A stretch of 64,000 bases of DNA from positions 62,001 to 126,000 of the forward strand of contig CAKOGP040001001.1 of NCBI GenBank assembly GCA_933822405.4, written 5' to 3'. Under the pieces are notes generated by a model. It was not told where the DNA came from. It saw only the letters and a list, made by a program, of their open reading frames with translations, and did no database searches. The position numbers and the translations under genes are program-made. Shown piece by piece: positions 23,506 to 34,887 of the stretch (its first letter is position 1; the number at the start of each line of letters is the position of its first letter). This DNA comes from Cylindrotheca closterium. Taxonomy: Eukaryota > Bacillariophyta > Bacillariophyceae > Bacillariales > Bacillariaceae.

Positions 23506-23709
23506 TTACCGCCTTTCGAATAGGATCTCTGTCTCTATCACCTCTCGGTACTTATCGAAGAGTTGCGGATTACCAAAGAGTCCTTCAGAGAGTACCAGAT
23601 TCTGTTTTGATGACGCTGATGATGATGATGATGATGATGTTCGAGTTCGGCTCGGCGCGGCAGCAACCTGAGGAAGATACGCCGTCTTGCCTTCTCCCGA
23701 ATGTGCCAT
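23506..23709 (-). CDS. Possible small protein or orphan first exon (67 codons)
   Basis: A short minus-strand frame with a good ATG at 23709 encodes a Ser-rich N-terminus followed by SEGLFGNPQLFDKYREVIE, which looks like real protein. It ends at a stop directly after a perfect GTAAGA donor (near 23513), and a CTGCAG acceptor lies about 100 bases further on. Splicing these does not enter the frame of the downstream HA/Myb gene; it gives about 95 codons with an unremarkable tail. It could be a small gene, a mis-assembled first exon or a relic. Confidence 0.3.
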   Translation of the reverse strand: MAHSGEGKTAYLPQVAAAPSRTRTSSSSSSSASSKQNLVLSEGLFGNPQLFDKYREVIETEILFERR

Positions 23710-24080
23710 TTTGGCGCGATCCCTTTTACCGGTACAAATTAGCGAACGACAGATATTGTTAGTAAAACTATTTCTGTTCCTCTTTCAAGAAACGACTGAA
23801 TTTTCTACCGGTACCGCGGTATCCACACACTAGTTTTTTAAATGAAGGCGAGGAAACATTTTTATATTATAAGTAGGAGAAAGGAAATGGGAGGGACAGT
23901 GGCGAAGATCGAAGAATGCAGTGGACGTGCAATTTCATAGCGTTTGAGCAAAACTAAAAAATCGCCACTACATTAGCAACCAATAAGAGCACTATGGATA
24001 GTAGAGGCCGATGCTCCTGACAGTGACAAGGACACAAGACAGTAGGAGGCTGTGTCGAGGTCGAAAGTCAAAAGAAGACA

Positions 24081-25345
24081 ATGAACCAAAAAATAAGGGC
24101 CCAATTTCTCCTGGACGGCACAACAGAGTTTCAGATAGGTGTCCTGGACGCCATCATAGAAGTCCAGCAACAAGACACGAACGAGAGGATCACGACGCCA
24201 CTAGACGCAGCCGCAATTCCAAAACCCGTACAGTTTAGCCAGGAGCTGTAGCCTCCACTGAAAGAGACAAAAAGTCTCAAATGAAATGGTCCGAAGCAGT
24301 GTAGTACTTGTTCTTCCAAACCAAGCGCCGTATCGGAAACTCAAGGGGATGGTGATGAGATTGGCTCAAACGGGGCGGCCAGTAGGGATCGCTCTTTAAA
24401 ACCCCATCACGAGTCCAAGAGTAAGCATCGTCCCAGCAAACCTGCCACAGCTCTAGATGCAGAGGCAACTTCTTGTCCCAAATCCAGTAGCAGAAGTCCT
24501 TCGTCCTCCCGAAGCGAACAGGACCATCATCTTTCAACCGAGGGAATTGACAGTGAAGCGGAACATTCTTTTGTTCCCAAGATTGTAGATCAAGCAAATG
24601 AAGAGGAACGCTTCCGATCTCGAATGGAGGAGCGAGAAGTCGACATGCAATGAAAATGGCAACCCAACAAGCGGACGCAGTCAGTCGTCTCCTCCTCTTT
24701 AGACAAGGCAAAAAGTCGTGGTGCTTGCAAGATATGCTATGCAGTTGTATGTCTCGTCTTGATTGATGGTGGAATAAGTGCTGGTGCTTTGTTTGGGATT
24801 GGTGTCATTGAATCGGTCTCGTACAGCAGGATCCTCACCAACTTCTTTTTCACCTTTTCGCTCATATTTACCGATTTTAAATTCACTGGATCCAACTTGA
24901 TTACCGGCTCCATTCCGGACAGTCTTTGTGAACTGACGGAGCTCACGAAACTTGTCCTCTATGAAAATGATCATTCTTCGCCACTTGTACAAATGAAACA
25001 ATTGTCCCAAACAACATCTCATCATGTATCGGTCAGCTATACCCAACACCATGAAGCACTTCACTTTGGGATAATGCGTCAATCTCGAGGGCACCATTCG
25101 ATTGTTGGAGATAGCTGAATTGACCGTAAGCTGACTCTGTTCAATCTTTGCAAGTTCTTGCACGTGCATGCTTTCTCAATCCGCACTGCTGTGACGCCAA
25201 GTTGTTCTCAGACATATCATACCTAGCCCAGCATATACCCCAAGTCTATCAATGGATTGACGACGCTCAAAAGCATCGTATTGGGCAATGATCAACTTAT
25301 TGGAACCATTTCAGAGTCGACTTCACAAACCTCGATGCTCTTGCA
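24081..25345 (+). pseudogene. Decayed receptor-like LRR protein gene
   Basis: One reading frame carries a coherent protein interrupted by stop codons at 24249 (TAG), 24282 (TGA) and 24651 (TGA), and then by more stops after 25116. Order: an N-terminal segment starting MNQKIRAQFLLDG, a long Ser/Lys/Glu-rich stretch (24285-24650) ending EERFRSRMEEREVDMQ, a hydrophobic segment CKICYAVVCLVLIDGG, and LRR pieces (LITGSIPDSLCELTELTKL near 24900; TLKSIVLGNDQLIGTI near 25260). This is the layout of diatom LRR receptor-like proteins: disordered cytosolic N-terminus, one transmembrane helix, extracellular LRRs. Several stops and the short LRR part mark it as a pseudogene. Confidence 0.65.
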
Positions 25346-25349
25346 CCGG

Positions 25350-25773
25350 TACACTCTTTCTGATCAAATATCGTTATGGTCGGTGTTATTTTTCTTGGTG
25401 TTCTCATACACCTACCGGTACAGTACCGGTACGAGAAAAGGATTATATATCTCTTGTGGCTCACGATCGCGAACCCGGCCAATATTGTATACCGCGGTAT
25501 ACTATCAGAAGGTACTGGAAAAAGCTCGCCGCATCTTGAGAGTGCTTACCAGGTAGGCACCGAAGGTACCTGGTATGGGTCGCGCATATTTTGATTTTTT
25601 TGAGTTGAGACAATGAGGTATGAGTTAGCAAAAAGAAAACTGATATAATATACCTAGGTATGCAAAATTTTAAATACAATTAGCACGTCCGATGCGAGCT
25701 TTGGAGGTGGAACAAAACTGGGGTGTCTTTGAAGACAAGGAGGAATGAGGACGAGTCTCCAATCCATCAAAAT
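25350..25773. repeat. Palindrome-rich non-coding stretch (TACCGGTA, TACCGCGGTA)
   Basis: Between the LRR pseudogene and the HA gene lie several copies of the palindromes TACCGGTA (25424-25440, two copies close together) and ACCGCGGT (near 25492), plus related GGTACC steps. These are the same short palindromes found throughout the window. No gene is visible here. Confidence 0.5.
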
Positions 25774-26802
25774 TCAGAAGGTAGTTGTGTTTCTGCTGGT
25801 AGAGAATGCGCTTTTCTTTGCAGTTGTGGTGTTTTCATTTCGTCGTTTCCACACAAACTCCATCCTGCTCAATATCACAAAGCGCTCCTTACACAGTCTC
25901 GAACCCGGCTTTCCACTTTGGAATCGCTTGTAAGCACGACGTTGGCGCTTGACCCAAGTGGCCAATGCGGGGTTCTCGGTGTACCGAGCTGGGACGTTGC
26001 AATCCCCATACTTTCGTTTGTATTCTTCAAGGTCTTGGCGACGAATCTCCCAGCTGTCCATCTGGGGGTCTGCGACAAAGCCGGCTTGTTCCAGCATGAC
26101 CTGACGCTCGGTGGACATAGATGACTTTAGATTCTGGCGTTTGAGTTTGTATTGGTGTCGCTGTCGCCTTGCCCATCGAGCGAGTCCGGGATCCTCCTGG
26201 TAGTTCTGTGGAACATGACAGTTTCCGTGTTTACTTTTGTAACGGAGAAGCGCTTGGTAGTGCTCAACCCAACGGTTGTCTTGGTGTCGATTGTAAGTGG
26301 AAATCTTGGGAGCCGACGTCCGTGTAGTAGGAGCAGCGGCGTAGGGCGAGTCGTCTTCCTCTTCCAAGTAATCGGAGAGTTGATCATCTTGTAGTGGGTT
26401 GTAATCCGATTGCTGACGGCAATCGATCTGTGCAAAAGGCGGAATAGTCTTTGTGCTACTGGCACTCGTACTTTGTCTTGGCACAAACACTGCACTTGAC
26501 TCTTCCTTCAAAGATTCAAGGTAAGTGCCATCGCGGAAAGGAGTCGGCTCGTATATGGTAGCCACTGACATGGCAACGGCGTCGCGTGCAGATAGCTCAA
26601 ATGGTGCTGTGGGGAAGAAAGAAAATAGAGCCGAGTTGTTCTCGAGACTGCTGCTGTTGTTAGTGTCGTCGTACAACCCTTGCCGGTCGTTGCTCTTGCA
26701 AAGTGGATCATCCTCGTGACGCGTCTGGCTTGACATTGTTTGCGAGTAGATAATTGGTTCTGAGGTAGGAGAGAGGCTGAATGTGTGGTATTGTGCTGTC
26801 AT
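25774..26802 (-). CDS. Protein with two helicase-associated (HA) domains
   Basis: A single-exon, 342-residue protein. The first 170 residues are low in complexity (Ser/Asp/Glu-rich, with an acidic run near 145-155), as in a transcription activation region. Two HA domains follow: about 176-238 (YKSKHGNCHVPQNYQEDP ... LARWARRQRHQYK) and about 246-312 (YKRKYGDCNVPARYTENP ... LATWVKRQRRAYKRF). The C-terminal tail is basic. No helicase or Myb domain is present. A nuclear nucleic-acid binding role is inferred from the HA family. Confidence 0.85.
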   Translation of the reverse strand: MTAQYHTFSLSPTSEPIIYSQTMSSQTRHEDDPLCKSNDRQGLYDDTNNSSSLENNSALFSFFPTAPFELSARDAVAMSVATIYEPTPFRDGTYLESLKEESSAVFVPRQSTSASSTKTIPPFAQIDCRQQSDYNPLQDDQLSDYLEEEDDSPYAAAPTTRTSAPKISTYNRHQDNRWVEHYQALLRYKSKHGNCHVPQNYQEDPGLARWARRQRHQYKLKRQNLKSSMSTERQVMLEQAGFVADPQMDSWEIRRQDLEEYKRKYGDCNVPARYTENPALATWVKRQRRAYKRFQSGKPGSRLCKERFVILSRMEFVWKRRNENTTTAKKSAFSTSRNTTTF

Positions 26803-28173
26803 TTGGAGCGAGTGTTATATTGTTAGGTGTAAAAGAAATGAAGTATACAAACCTATCGTATTTTATACTGCAAGCGCGGGACCAGATAAACCCCGCATAC
26901 AAGATTTTGCTCCGCTGGAAAAATTCCTTCAACAGTTCAGGAATTTGATCCGAAAGGGTCCACGCGTATGTCTCGTTAAGAAAAACGAAGCTTTTATTGG
27001 CAGCTGCTCCCGTCACCATTTCCTAAATAAAGCTCCCCATTTCCCGTCTCCTCTCTTCCTGATTTCTTCCGATATCCTTCTCATTATTTCTATGTTTCTT
27101 ATTTTCGCTTGTGGGACCATTCATTCCAGCGCTCGTTGAACAGGAAAGAAATCATTAACCAAACCCGACCGGTATCTCTGACAGCAACTGATTCACTCAC
27201 TCTAGAATCAAGAAATCAACTGGCAAAGACCGAATAAAGGCACTTGGTAGAGTAACGAGCGCTGGAGCACGGGTCAAAAACGAGCAAAATGAAAGGTTGC
27301 ACCAAAATACTCCTAGCTGCTAATAGATAACGACCTACTGCCTAGTACAGCACATGCCCAACCCGTTACCTTATTACGCTCAATTCGAATTCAATCCGAA
27401 TTCTACCTTCTGTGTTCTCTATCGTCAAAGACATACCCTACTTCTGTTCATTTCGTCGATACTTTTCAATAACATGCTGCCGTCATTCCGCCAAACAAAG
27501 AAGAGCGAAGCCCTTCGCCCACCAATCCAAATCCATTACCTTCATCATGATACACAATTTTCGATTACCCCTCTTTCCAAGCGAATCTTCCGTCGATTTC
27601 ATCGAGCTTTCCACCTGCTTCCCGTCCATCTCGATGTTGCTACTCTTCACATACCGGTACCGGTACTTTGAACTTCTGTCCATTTACGAGTAGTTGAAAC
27701 TGTTTCAGGTTTCTGATTACAAAGCCCTGCTTCGCACATGCAATATCATCAATGGAAAGCGAACAGCTTCGCTCGAAAAGAAACTAGCGACAAGAAGCCG
27801 ATTTGCAATAAATACCAAGGCATTTGCCGTGCTCCCTACAGTAATGTCTCAGATCATTATCTGATTTTAAAATACCACATGCTCATTTCCATTTCTCACT
27901 ATCATTGGATCCCACACTTGCGCAAACAAGGAAGGCGGCATAAGACCCCGATCCGCGAATTTCCCACCCTTTCCACCCAAATTTTGGCATTTTCCAAAAA
28001 AATAGCACCATAGAGATCCAAAATGGTCATTTTGAGAAGACGTCGCATAACGACGCCGATTGGACAGATAGAAGCGCATTGGGCTGAGGATATCAGCCCT
28101 ATGCTTGAAACTAATTCGCGCCAATTTTTGACTGAGGGAGGATGAAATTCATGACTCGTCATCATCATTCACG
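26803..28173. other. Non-coding stretch with dispersed repeats
   Basis: No coding frame stands out. The part 27440-27680 belongs to a family of short dispersed repeats that recur at 31310-32600 (shared wording of the type TCTTCCGTC followed by ATTTNGTCGA and TTCCACC). A double TACCGGTACCGGTAC palindrome occurs at about 27652-27666 and an imperfect GCGAACAGCTTCGC palindrome near 27760. Confidence 0.45.
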
Positions 28174-29120
28174 ATGGCAACGCGACGTGGAAAGAGGAAC
28201 GCCAAGGAGACACCTCCACGGTCCCATCACAAGAAGAAAAGAGTGTACCTTTGTACCCATGCAAGTGGAAAGCAGTGGTGTACGGCCTGTGACTCGTGTA
28301 AACGTTGTAAAGCTCCTCCTCGGCCAGATTTGCCAAACGACAAACAATGCCAAGCCCACACTGTTGCTACATCTACAAGAATCAGGAAGAAATCAATCAA
28401 CGGCCTCGAATACTGCATGCCTACTGTCACACCACACAAAAGCGGCCGCCCAAAAAGGACAACCTACGATGACACCGTCGGGAAAATCCAACAGACCACA
28501 GCAGAAGACGCTCAAGTCGAAGCTGACGAAAAACTCCAAGCTGAATTGACGGCAATCAAGAGCGAAATGAAGGTGGAGAATGCCAAAACGGTCCAATGTA
28601 TCAGAGAAGAATCAGAGGCGGAGGCTCTGAAATTATTGATCCAGACAAATGGCAAAGACGTGGAGCTTCCTGCCGAATTTTTCATTGAATCATTGAAGCT
28701 CAGAGCAGAGATTTTGAGGATTTGATCCGTGGAAGAGAGAATGAAAAGAGGGAGGCGGAAGAGGTCGAACATCAGCTGATTGTTATGTTGGAGAGCTACC
28801 TTTGTATCCGAGTTGCTGTGGCAGTTGATGACAACAAGCCGGCTGTTGGTCGAGTGGTGGATGTTAACCTCGTGAAAGAAGATGGCAAAACCGTCAACAC
28901 TGCGAACTATATTGTCGAGTTTGATGGCGAGGTTTACTTCGAAGGCAACCGGACGGATCGCGTAGAACTGAACCAAGAACAGGTGTTGTATGCGATGGAC
29001 TTCATGAAAGAAATTGAATCTTTTGAAGATGATGTTGACGAGGACGGCGAAGACGGTGCTTGTGTGCCGGTGAGTAGAGACTGGGATGAATTGGAAGAAT
29101 ATGTAGGCAACGTTGCGTAG
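28174..29120 (+). pseudogene. Hypothetical protein gene split by a frameshift (Cys-rich N-terminus, helical middle, beta-rich C-terminus)
   Basis: An ATG at 28174 opens a 183-codon frame with a basic N-terminus, a Cys-rich patch (YLCTHASGKQWCTACDSCKRC), a GRPKRT AT-hook-like motif and a Glu-rich helix, ending at TGA 28723-28725. The coding character continues at once in the next frame, from EDLIRGRENEKREAEEVEHQ to a stop at 29118-29120, with a segment (VGRVVDVNLVKEDGKTVNTA) that suggests an SH3- or Tudor-like beta barrel. A single-base indel would join them into one protein of about 315 residues. No GT-AG intron explains the shift. Options are a recent pseudogene, a sequence error or programmed frameshifting. 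I do not recognise the family. Confidence 0.5.
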
Positions 29121-32100
29121 GCTTGGTAATAGATCCAATGAATTACATTCCTTTTTGTAGGCTAAGCAGTGCAGTAGCAAGATTAAAATCCCATTCTGCT
29201 TCTGCTTTCAAGCAACGTGAATTTGATGTGGTTTTGGAAAAAACAGAAATCTCGGATGTTTTTGGGTTCCATTTTGGTTCCACGCAAAAATTCAACGAGG
29301 CGCCTGGTACTTTAGCAAGAATTTGCGCGCGAACCAGTATTTTCCGTACGTAATCAGACGTCTAACTCTTCGCGCACCTCTATGCGCCCTTCAGTTGAGA
29401 TCGTCTTCAATCACATCAATTCTTCTTTCCACCAACAATGGTATGCCTTCAGGCCGAGGAAATCACCACCCTCGGGAGGAAAACTCTTGCATTTTGGAAG
29501 CGGCCTTTGTCGTGACCGTATCTATCTTGTTTGTATGAGGTGAAATGGACGAGTTTGTTCCTTTCACCTCTGAAATGACTGCAAAAGACACATAAACGAG
29601 GTCTGAAATTCGGTTTTTGCATGGATTTGGGACCCCACGCAGTCGCAAGGCAGTAAAGATGTCAAATTTTCTTCGGAAGTTGCTTATTATGTTATAGGAA
29701 AGACGGTGGTATCATTTGATGTGCGGTATCTGGGCTCCTACAGGACGATTTTCACACGACAATATTGAGTTGGGAATTCGTCCATCACAATGGGTAGCCG
29801 GTGTGGGCGCCCAGAGAAGTAAAAACTGAATAACATGTTATGGCAAGCATGTTTGATAGATGGACTATGGCTGGAGCGGCGATTCACTATTCCTTTCGCC
29901 TCCATTACACTACAATCTACCAAAATTCGCCAAACATGTTCTGTTGGGTTGCTTAATCTGGTCAGCAGAAGGTCAAGAGGGCAAGGCCTCATATGCAACA
30001 TGTGCTGGAAAGCTTCGCAGTGACCATACCTACTCGGAGATCCATTCGGTTGCTTTTTCTATGGAATATTGGCTGAGATTTTTGAATCCGAATGTTTGCT
30101 GCTGTCGTGTCACCTGTCATCATGAGGGTCGGTGTGGCCGCCCTGGAGACAACTATACATTCAACAATACACCAGAAGGTCCCTTGGATACCTATTGTTT
30201 CTATTTTCTGGTTTCTTTACATTTTTTCGGCCTAGATCAAGAATGATCTAACAAAAATGGGAAGAGTTTTCAGTGAAATTCGGTCCAAAATGGGAAATGG
30301 TATTGGTGTGGACCGAATTTCCTCAGAATTCTTCATTCCAACATACAGTTGTCGTCCATGGGTATGTATGATGAGATTGGGGGGCTTGGAATGGGTGATT
30401 TCTACGTGCAAGCGATTCAATGGCAATCACCCTGCTACAGTGGTCAATCCAGGTTTATGAAACTTGGTGTCAGGAATCCTTCTCAGTCGCCGAGTCAGTA
30501 CCCAGACACCATGGCACTAAGTTCAAAGTTGTCCAAATACCAACTAGTATCGACTTTGGGCGGTGTTTTGGAGTGCTGCGCCGGTAAATAGATTCTAGGC
30601 TAGCTTATTTTTTTCTCTCTTTCCTAAGGTTTCTCTTTGACTTGGTCGAATTTCCTTCCCTGTGATCGAATCTAGCCACTTTCGCAATTTAGAGTATGCA
30701 GAGGTCTAGTTTAGGTATATATTTATAATATCGCCGGGAAATTTATCTAAAAATGTAATCGCAACAAGGTCGTATGGTAGGAGATCGCCCTCTTACCTCT
30801 TGTTTTTCGTTTTGGTAATCACACGAGTCAAAATCGGAATTGACTCAATCGACTTACTAATTGACTCAATCGACTTGATAACGGTTTCTTTTTTAGCCGT
30901 TACACAAATGTTGTTTTCTGTAGTGAAGCCCCTCTACGACCTCCTAGCAACTTGGAATTTTTTACAAGGAATGGGCAAACTATTCTCTAGCGACCTGAAA
31001 AGGTTCTAGGTCCATAGCTGCTTTTTGAAATTTTTACTTTGTCACCAGAATTCCAAATTCCTGCCACATTTTGGGTTGGGAATTCGCGGATCGGGGTCAT
31101 AAGGACCGCGTGGAACAAGTAATTTAAGGGGCGAAAGAAGAGAAAATAGGTACATGGGATGTACAGTACAGTACAGTGCAGTACAGTACCATGGTAGTTG
31201 TTGGTGGGAAGATATCAAAGTGCATGGGCTCAGAATGGTTTCAATGACGCTACTACTACTGTAGCTACTCTTGAATTAGTTCCTTTGTAGTCATCGCACA
31301 AGCTTCCAGCATTGTTGTTTGGTTGTCCATGGTCTTGAATTTTCATTTTTTCTTCATCTGTGCTGACCATCTGGTGCTTCGAGCGAAGCAGCTTCGCATG
31401 ATCAGTCTTTGTTGTCTTCCGTCATCATAGCAAACAATCTTCCGTCTATTTTGTCGATCTTTTCCACCGGACTTCCATCTGTTCTGACCAGCTAGTAGTC
31501 ATCATGGAGCGAAACTTGCTTGTATGCAATGCCGGAAGTACCGCTAGGCAGAGCGAAGCAGCTTCGCTTGATGAGCCAATTCATACCAGATTGTGCCATG
31601 GTCAGATGTCAGCGCAAACACAAGCGACCATCTTCCGTCCATGTCTTCGACCCTTTCATACTCACGTCAAGAGTCGTGATCGATGATCCGGTCGATTTCC
31701 TTGGAAGCTTCGGTTGGAACAAGGATCAACAGGTTCGAACAGCTTCACGAACTGTCACACATGATACGACAAAATGATAGGGTCACAGTAATCTTGAATG
31801 CTCTATAGTACCTGTATCATTTGCACGAGTACTCGTACCTCGTACCTCATCGTACCAGGTACCATTTTTGGAAACAAAAAAAGACGAACCGCTTCGCTCT
31901 ATAGTCGACCCTCTCGACCGTAAGGGCGAACCACTTCGCAAAATAAGACGGTATGGCTCTTCTGAACGATACGACCTACGGGCGGTAGGTCGCACTCCTA
32001 TGCTACCGGTACCAGCTACCACGCACGCCACTTCTCTCTACTGCACACGAACGAAAGATGATCTCTTGGACTCCAAACAGGAAATTTATATGATATATAT

Positions 32101-33263
32101 CAGTGTCACGAGGAGAGTGAAATGGGTCTGATTTTCGTGTCCATGCCACTAGGCGTAAGTTCGCTTCGCTCGTCTATTTCGAATTCATAGCTCTTTTGAA
32201 CCTACTCGCTCAGCAGGAGGAAAGGTAAAAGAGGAAAGGTAAAAGATATCAAAGTGCTGCAGGCCAGCAGCATGGGCTAAAATCGTCCCAATGCCGCTAC
32301 TACTCCCTACTACCACTGCACACACTTCCTCCTCAATCCTCTCCGATCTCTGCTTCGACCATCTGCTTGTAGTAGAAGAGGCAAGCTAAGCAGACGAACT
32401 TCGCAATCCATACCCGACTTGAGTTGTTCTTGTTATCTTCCCCCGTCATTGCACGTATCACCAGTTTCCATCACACGACCTTCCGTCACTATCTTCGTTC
32501 TTCGGGCTGCTCCGAGCGAAGCAGCTTCGCTTTATTAGTCACCATTTCATATCCAAACTTCCATGAGGATCTACACCATGAGGACGATGTTGTTGTTCCG
32601 TCTATTTTTTCGGAATTTCCAATGTATTTTCTGTCAATAATATGGTCATTTTCTTCGTTGCGTCAGCTGTCGTCTGATCAATACTGTTCTGTTACCAGAG
32701 CCGATTTCCCATCCATTCTTCCTCTCCATCATTGTTGGCTGAAATAATAAAGTGGACCGTCTAACGATTTCTTCGACCGTATTGAAAGTGCCTCGTCCGA
32801 CTGACTCACTCACCGACATCTTCGAATGCATGAATCTTCTCCAAAGAAAATTTTCGAATTTCAAATATCCAAAATGCGACAGTACGTACTAGAAGAGAGT
32901 TAGAAGTAAGGAAGGCGTATCCAACGAGGTAACTGACTCACTCGATCGTCAGTCCTTCCGTCTCCCGTTTCAGTCTTTCCGTCGGCCTTTTCTTCGGAGA
33001 AAACGTAAAGGCCTATTCTCAATTCTCGGGCAAACGAAGTAGTATGGACCGTCATTTTAAATTGACCAAGAGGTCCAACTCTCGGATGCAACTTTCAAAA
33101 TTCTGGAGAATGTACGCGGAGCTCGGCAATGCGCTACCCACGTGGTGGACTACATAACACAAAATCGACTTCTCACCACATCCTTTTTTTTTACCAGATA
33201 TTACTAGAGCACAAAATACACACACACACAGACACTGTAATTGTAACACACAACACAACAAGA
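29121..33263. repeat. Four-kilobase gene-poor stretch with dispersed palindromic repeats
   Basis: No convincing gene; the longest frame (29860-30246, plus) has no family features. The sequence is rich in short repeats. The 18-base near-palindrome GAGCGAAGCAGCTTCGCT occurs at 31381, 31551 and 32514, with weaker forms near 31890, 31928 and 32160. GTACA repeats form an array at 31158-31190. TACCGGTACC lies near 32003. Around 31310-32600 at least three diverged copies of a roughly 150-200 base unit can be followed. The last 100 bases before 33264 form the 5' flank of the DUF2061 gene and include an ACAC run. Confidence 0.5.
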
Positions 33264-34109
33264 ATGTCTCCACTCAAGAACAGCAAGCTCACCATGCTGC
33301 TCCTTGTATTGATCTTGGCGACTAACGCCTTGGCATTCTCCTCTTCGCCATCATCATCGTCATCATCATCGAGATCCGTGCAGTCACCACTCTTTGCCAG
33401 TACGGTGGGTGGTTACAGCACAAACACCGACAATGCTCGTCGGATTCCGCGTTCTCGTGTGGTTCAGGACAAAATCTTGCAGTACCTAGATCGCAAGGAA
33501 ACCATTGTCAGGAAGGAACACTCCCGAACGGCCAATGATGTCAAAGCATTGAATGCGGAATTGTCCAAGATTCGCATGCGCAAGGAGGACTACTTGCAAA
33601 ATGGCATTGCTGCCACAACAACAACTACAACAACAACTGCGGCTTCCTTTTCGGAAACGGCTCTCAGATCGGCTGCCAAGGCATTCATGTGGCGGATCAT
33701 TGCCGGCAGCATTACCTTTTGCACCTCCCTCCAATTTTCAGGATCCGTGGCATCGGCGCTCTCCATTGTGGGTTCGGATTTTGGTTCCAAAATGGCCACC
33801 ATGTTTATTGGAGAACGTTTGATGAATAACAGTCAAGCCGGACGCGAATCTGGTTCGGATGCCGCCTCGCGATCACTCGTCAAGGCATTGGTGTGGAGGC
33901 TCTTTGCCATTGCCAATTCATTGACTATGGCTATTTTCATCACCAAGGATTTGTCCATTGCCAGTAAGATTGCTGGATCGGATGCTCTTTGCAAGACGGG
34001 CCTCATGTTTGCTTACGAACGGGCGTGGGCCAAGGTCGAATGGGGCAAGAAGTACGAACAAGACGAGGATGCTGATATGGAACTAACCACTGTTGCTGCA
34101 GCTCCGTGA
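33264..34109 (+). CDS. Plastid-targeted protein with two DUF2061 domains
   Basis: The ATG at 33264 starts a 281-residue protein with a signal peptide (KLTMLLLVLILATNALA) followed by FSS, i.e. the AF cleavage motif typical of diatom plastid precursors, and then a Ser-rich transit region. After a helical stretch come two DUF2061-like membrane domains, at about 130-182 (KAFMWRIIAGSITF ... GSKMATMFIGERLMN) and about 198-250 (KALVWRLFAIANSLTMA ... KTGLMFAYERAWAKVEWG). Each has the family pattern K-A-x-x-W-R followed by two short membrane helices. DUF2061 proteins are small membrane proteins of unknown function in bacteria and algae; the internal duplication suggests a four-helix plastid membrane protein. 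Confidence 0.75.
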   Translation: MSPLKNSKLTMLLLVLILATNALAFSSSPSSSSSSSRSVQSPLFASTVGGYSTNTDNARRIPRSRVVQDKILQYLDRKETIVRKEHSRTANDVKALNAELSKIRMRKEDYLQNGIAATTTTTTTTAASFSETALRSAAKAFMWRIIAGSITFCTSLQFSGSVASALSIVGSDFGSKMATMFIGERLMNNSQAGRESGSDAASRSLVKALVWRLFAIANSLTMAIFITKDLSIASKIAGSDALCKTGLMFAYERAWAKVEWGKKYEQDEDADMELTTVAAAP

Positions 34110-34887
34110 AGTCTGCATTGACCTCAATAGATCATCATCACCATCATCAGCTGATCGGGGTCTCCACCTTCCATTTTGTATACATATTCATATATGAACA
34201 ACTATGCATTAACATCTACATAAGATGTAGCTATTATTACAAATACTTCTGCTTCTACCAATCTCTGCTCTCGACCTACACTGAATTGTACCTATAGCTA
34301 GCCACAATGGTGTTCCGATATGGTCGAGCCATTCCCTTGATTTGATCGGAAGACGCAAAGGGTTCGGTTTGGTTGGGAAAGAACCCTCATCTCGGCGGCA
34401 TTTATACTGTTTAGACACAAACCATCAACAGCGGAGATAGAAAGGAGACCTCTCTCATTTTTCAAATTTCTAGCTAGTATAGTAGTGATCTATTTGGTCA
34501 AGAAGTCACAGGTGAGCTGGACAGAATTTCATGACAGGATCCAAGTTTATTGCATACCAGGTACACTATCAGGCGTCTGGTACACACAACAACATATGTA
34601 GTCAAAATGGTACGAGGAGGTCTATTTTGAAAAAAAACTTGAAACAGTCTAGTATCAGGCCAACGAAGAAGAGGAGAAGCCATACAATGATGGAATGAAT
34701 ATACGGAGACACTCCAAACGTGCCGAAAACAATTGTATTGGATGTCACATCGATTGTTGGGGTCCAGCGTGCATCCATGATACAAAACCCGTCGCTTTCA
34801 ATTTTTTGATATTCAGGATTCATGTAGTTGGGTTCTTCAGGGCTGATAGTCGGCATCAGGTCCCAAGGTCGTCACGCGATTCGTCTC
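34110..34887. other. Region between convergent genes, no gene seen
   Basis: This is 3' flanking DNA of two convergent genes. It starts with a CATCATCACC run and holds only short frames without protein-like character. Confidence 0.45.

Noticed and set aside
29860..30246. 128-codon plus frame in the gene-poor block
   Set aside because: No recognisable motif, surrounded by repeats, and overlapped by other frames of equal quality.
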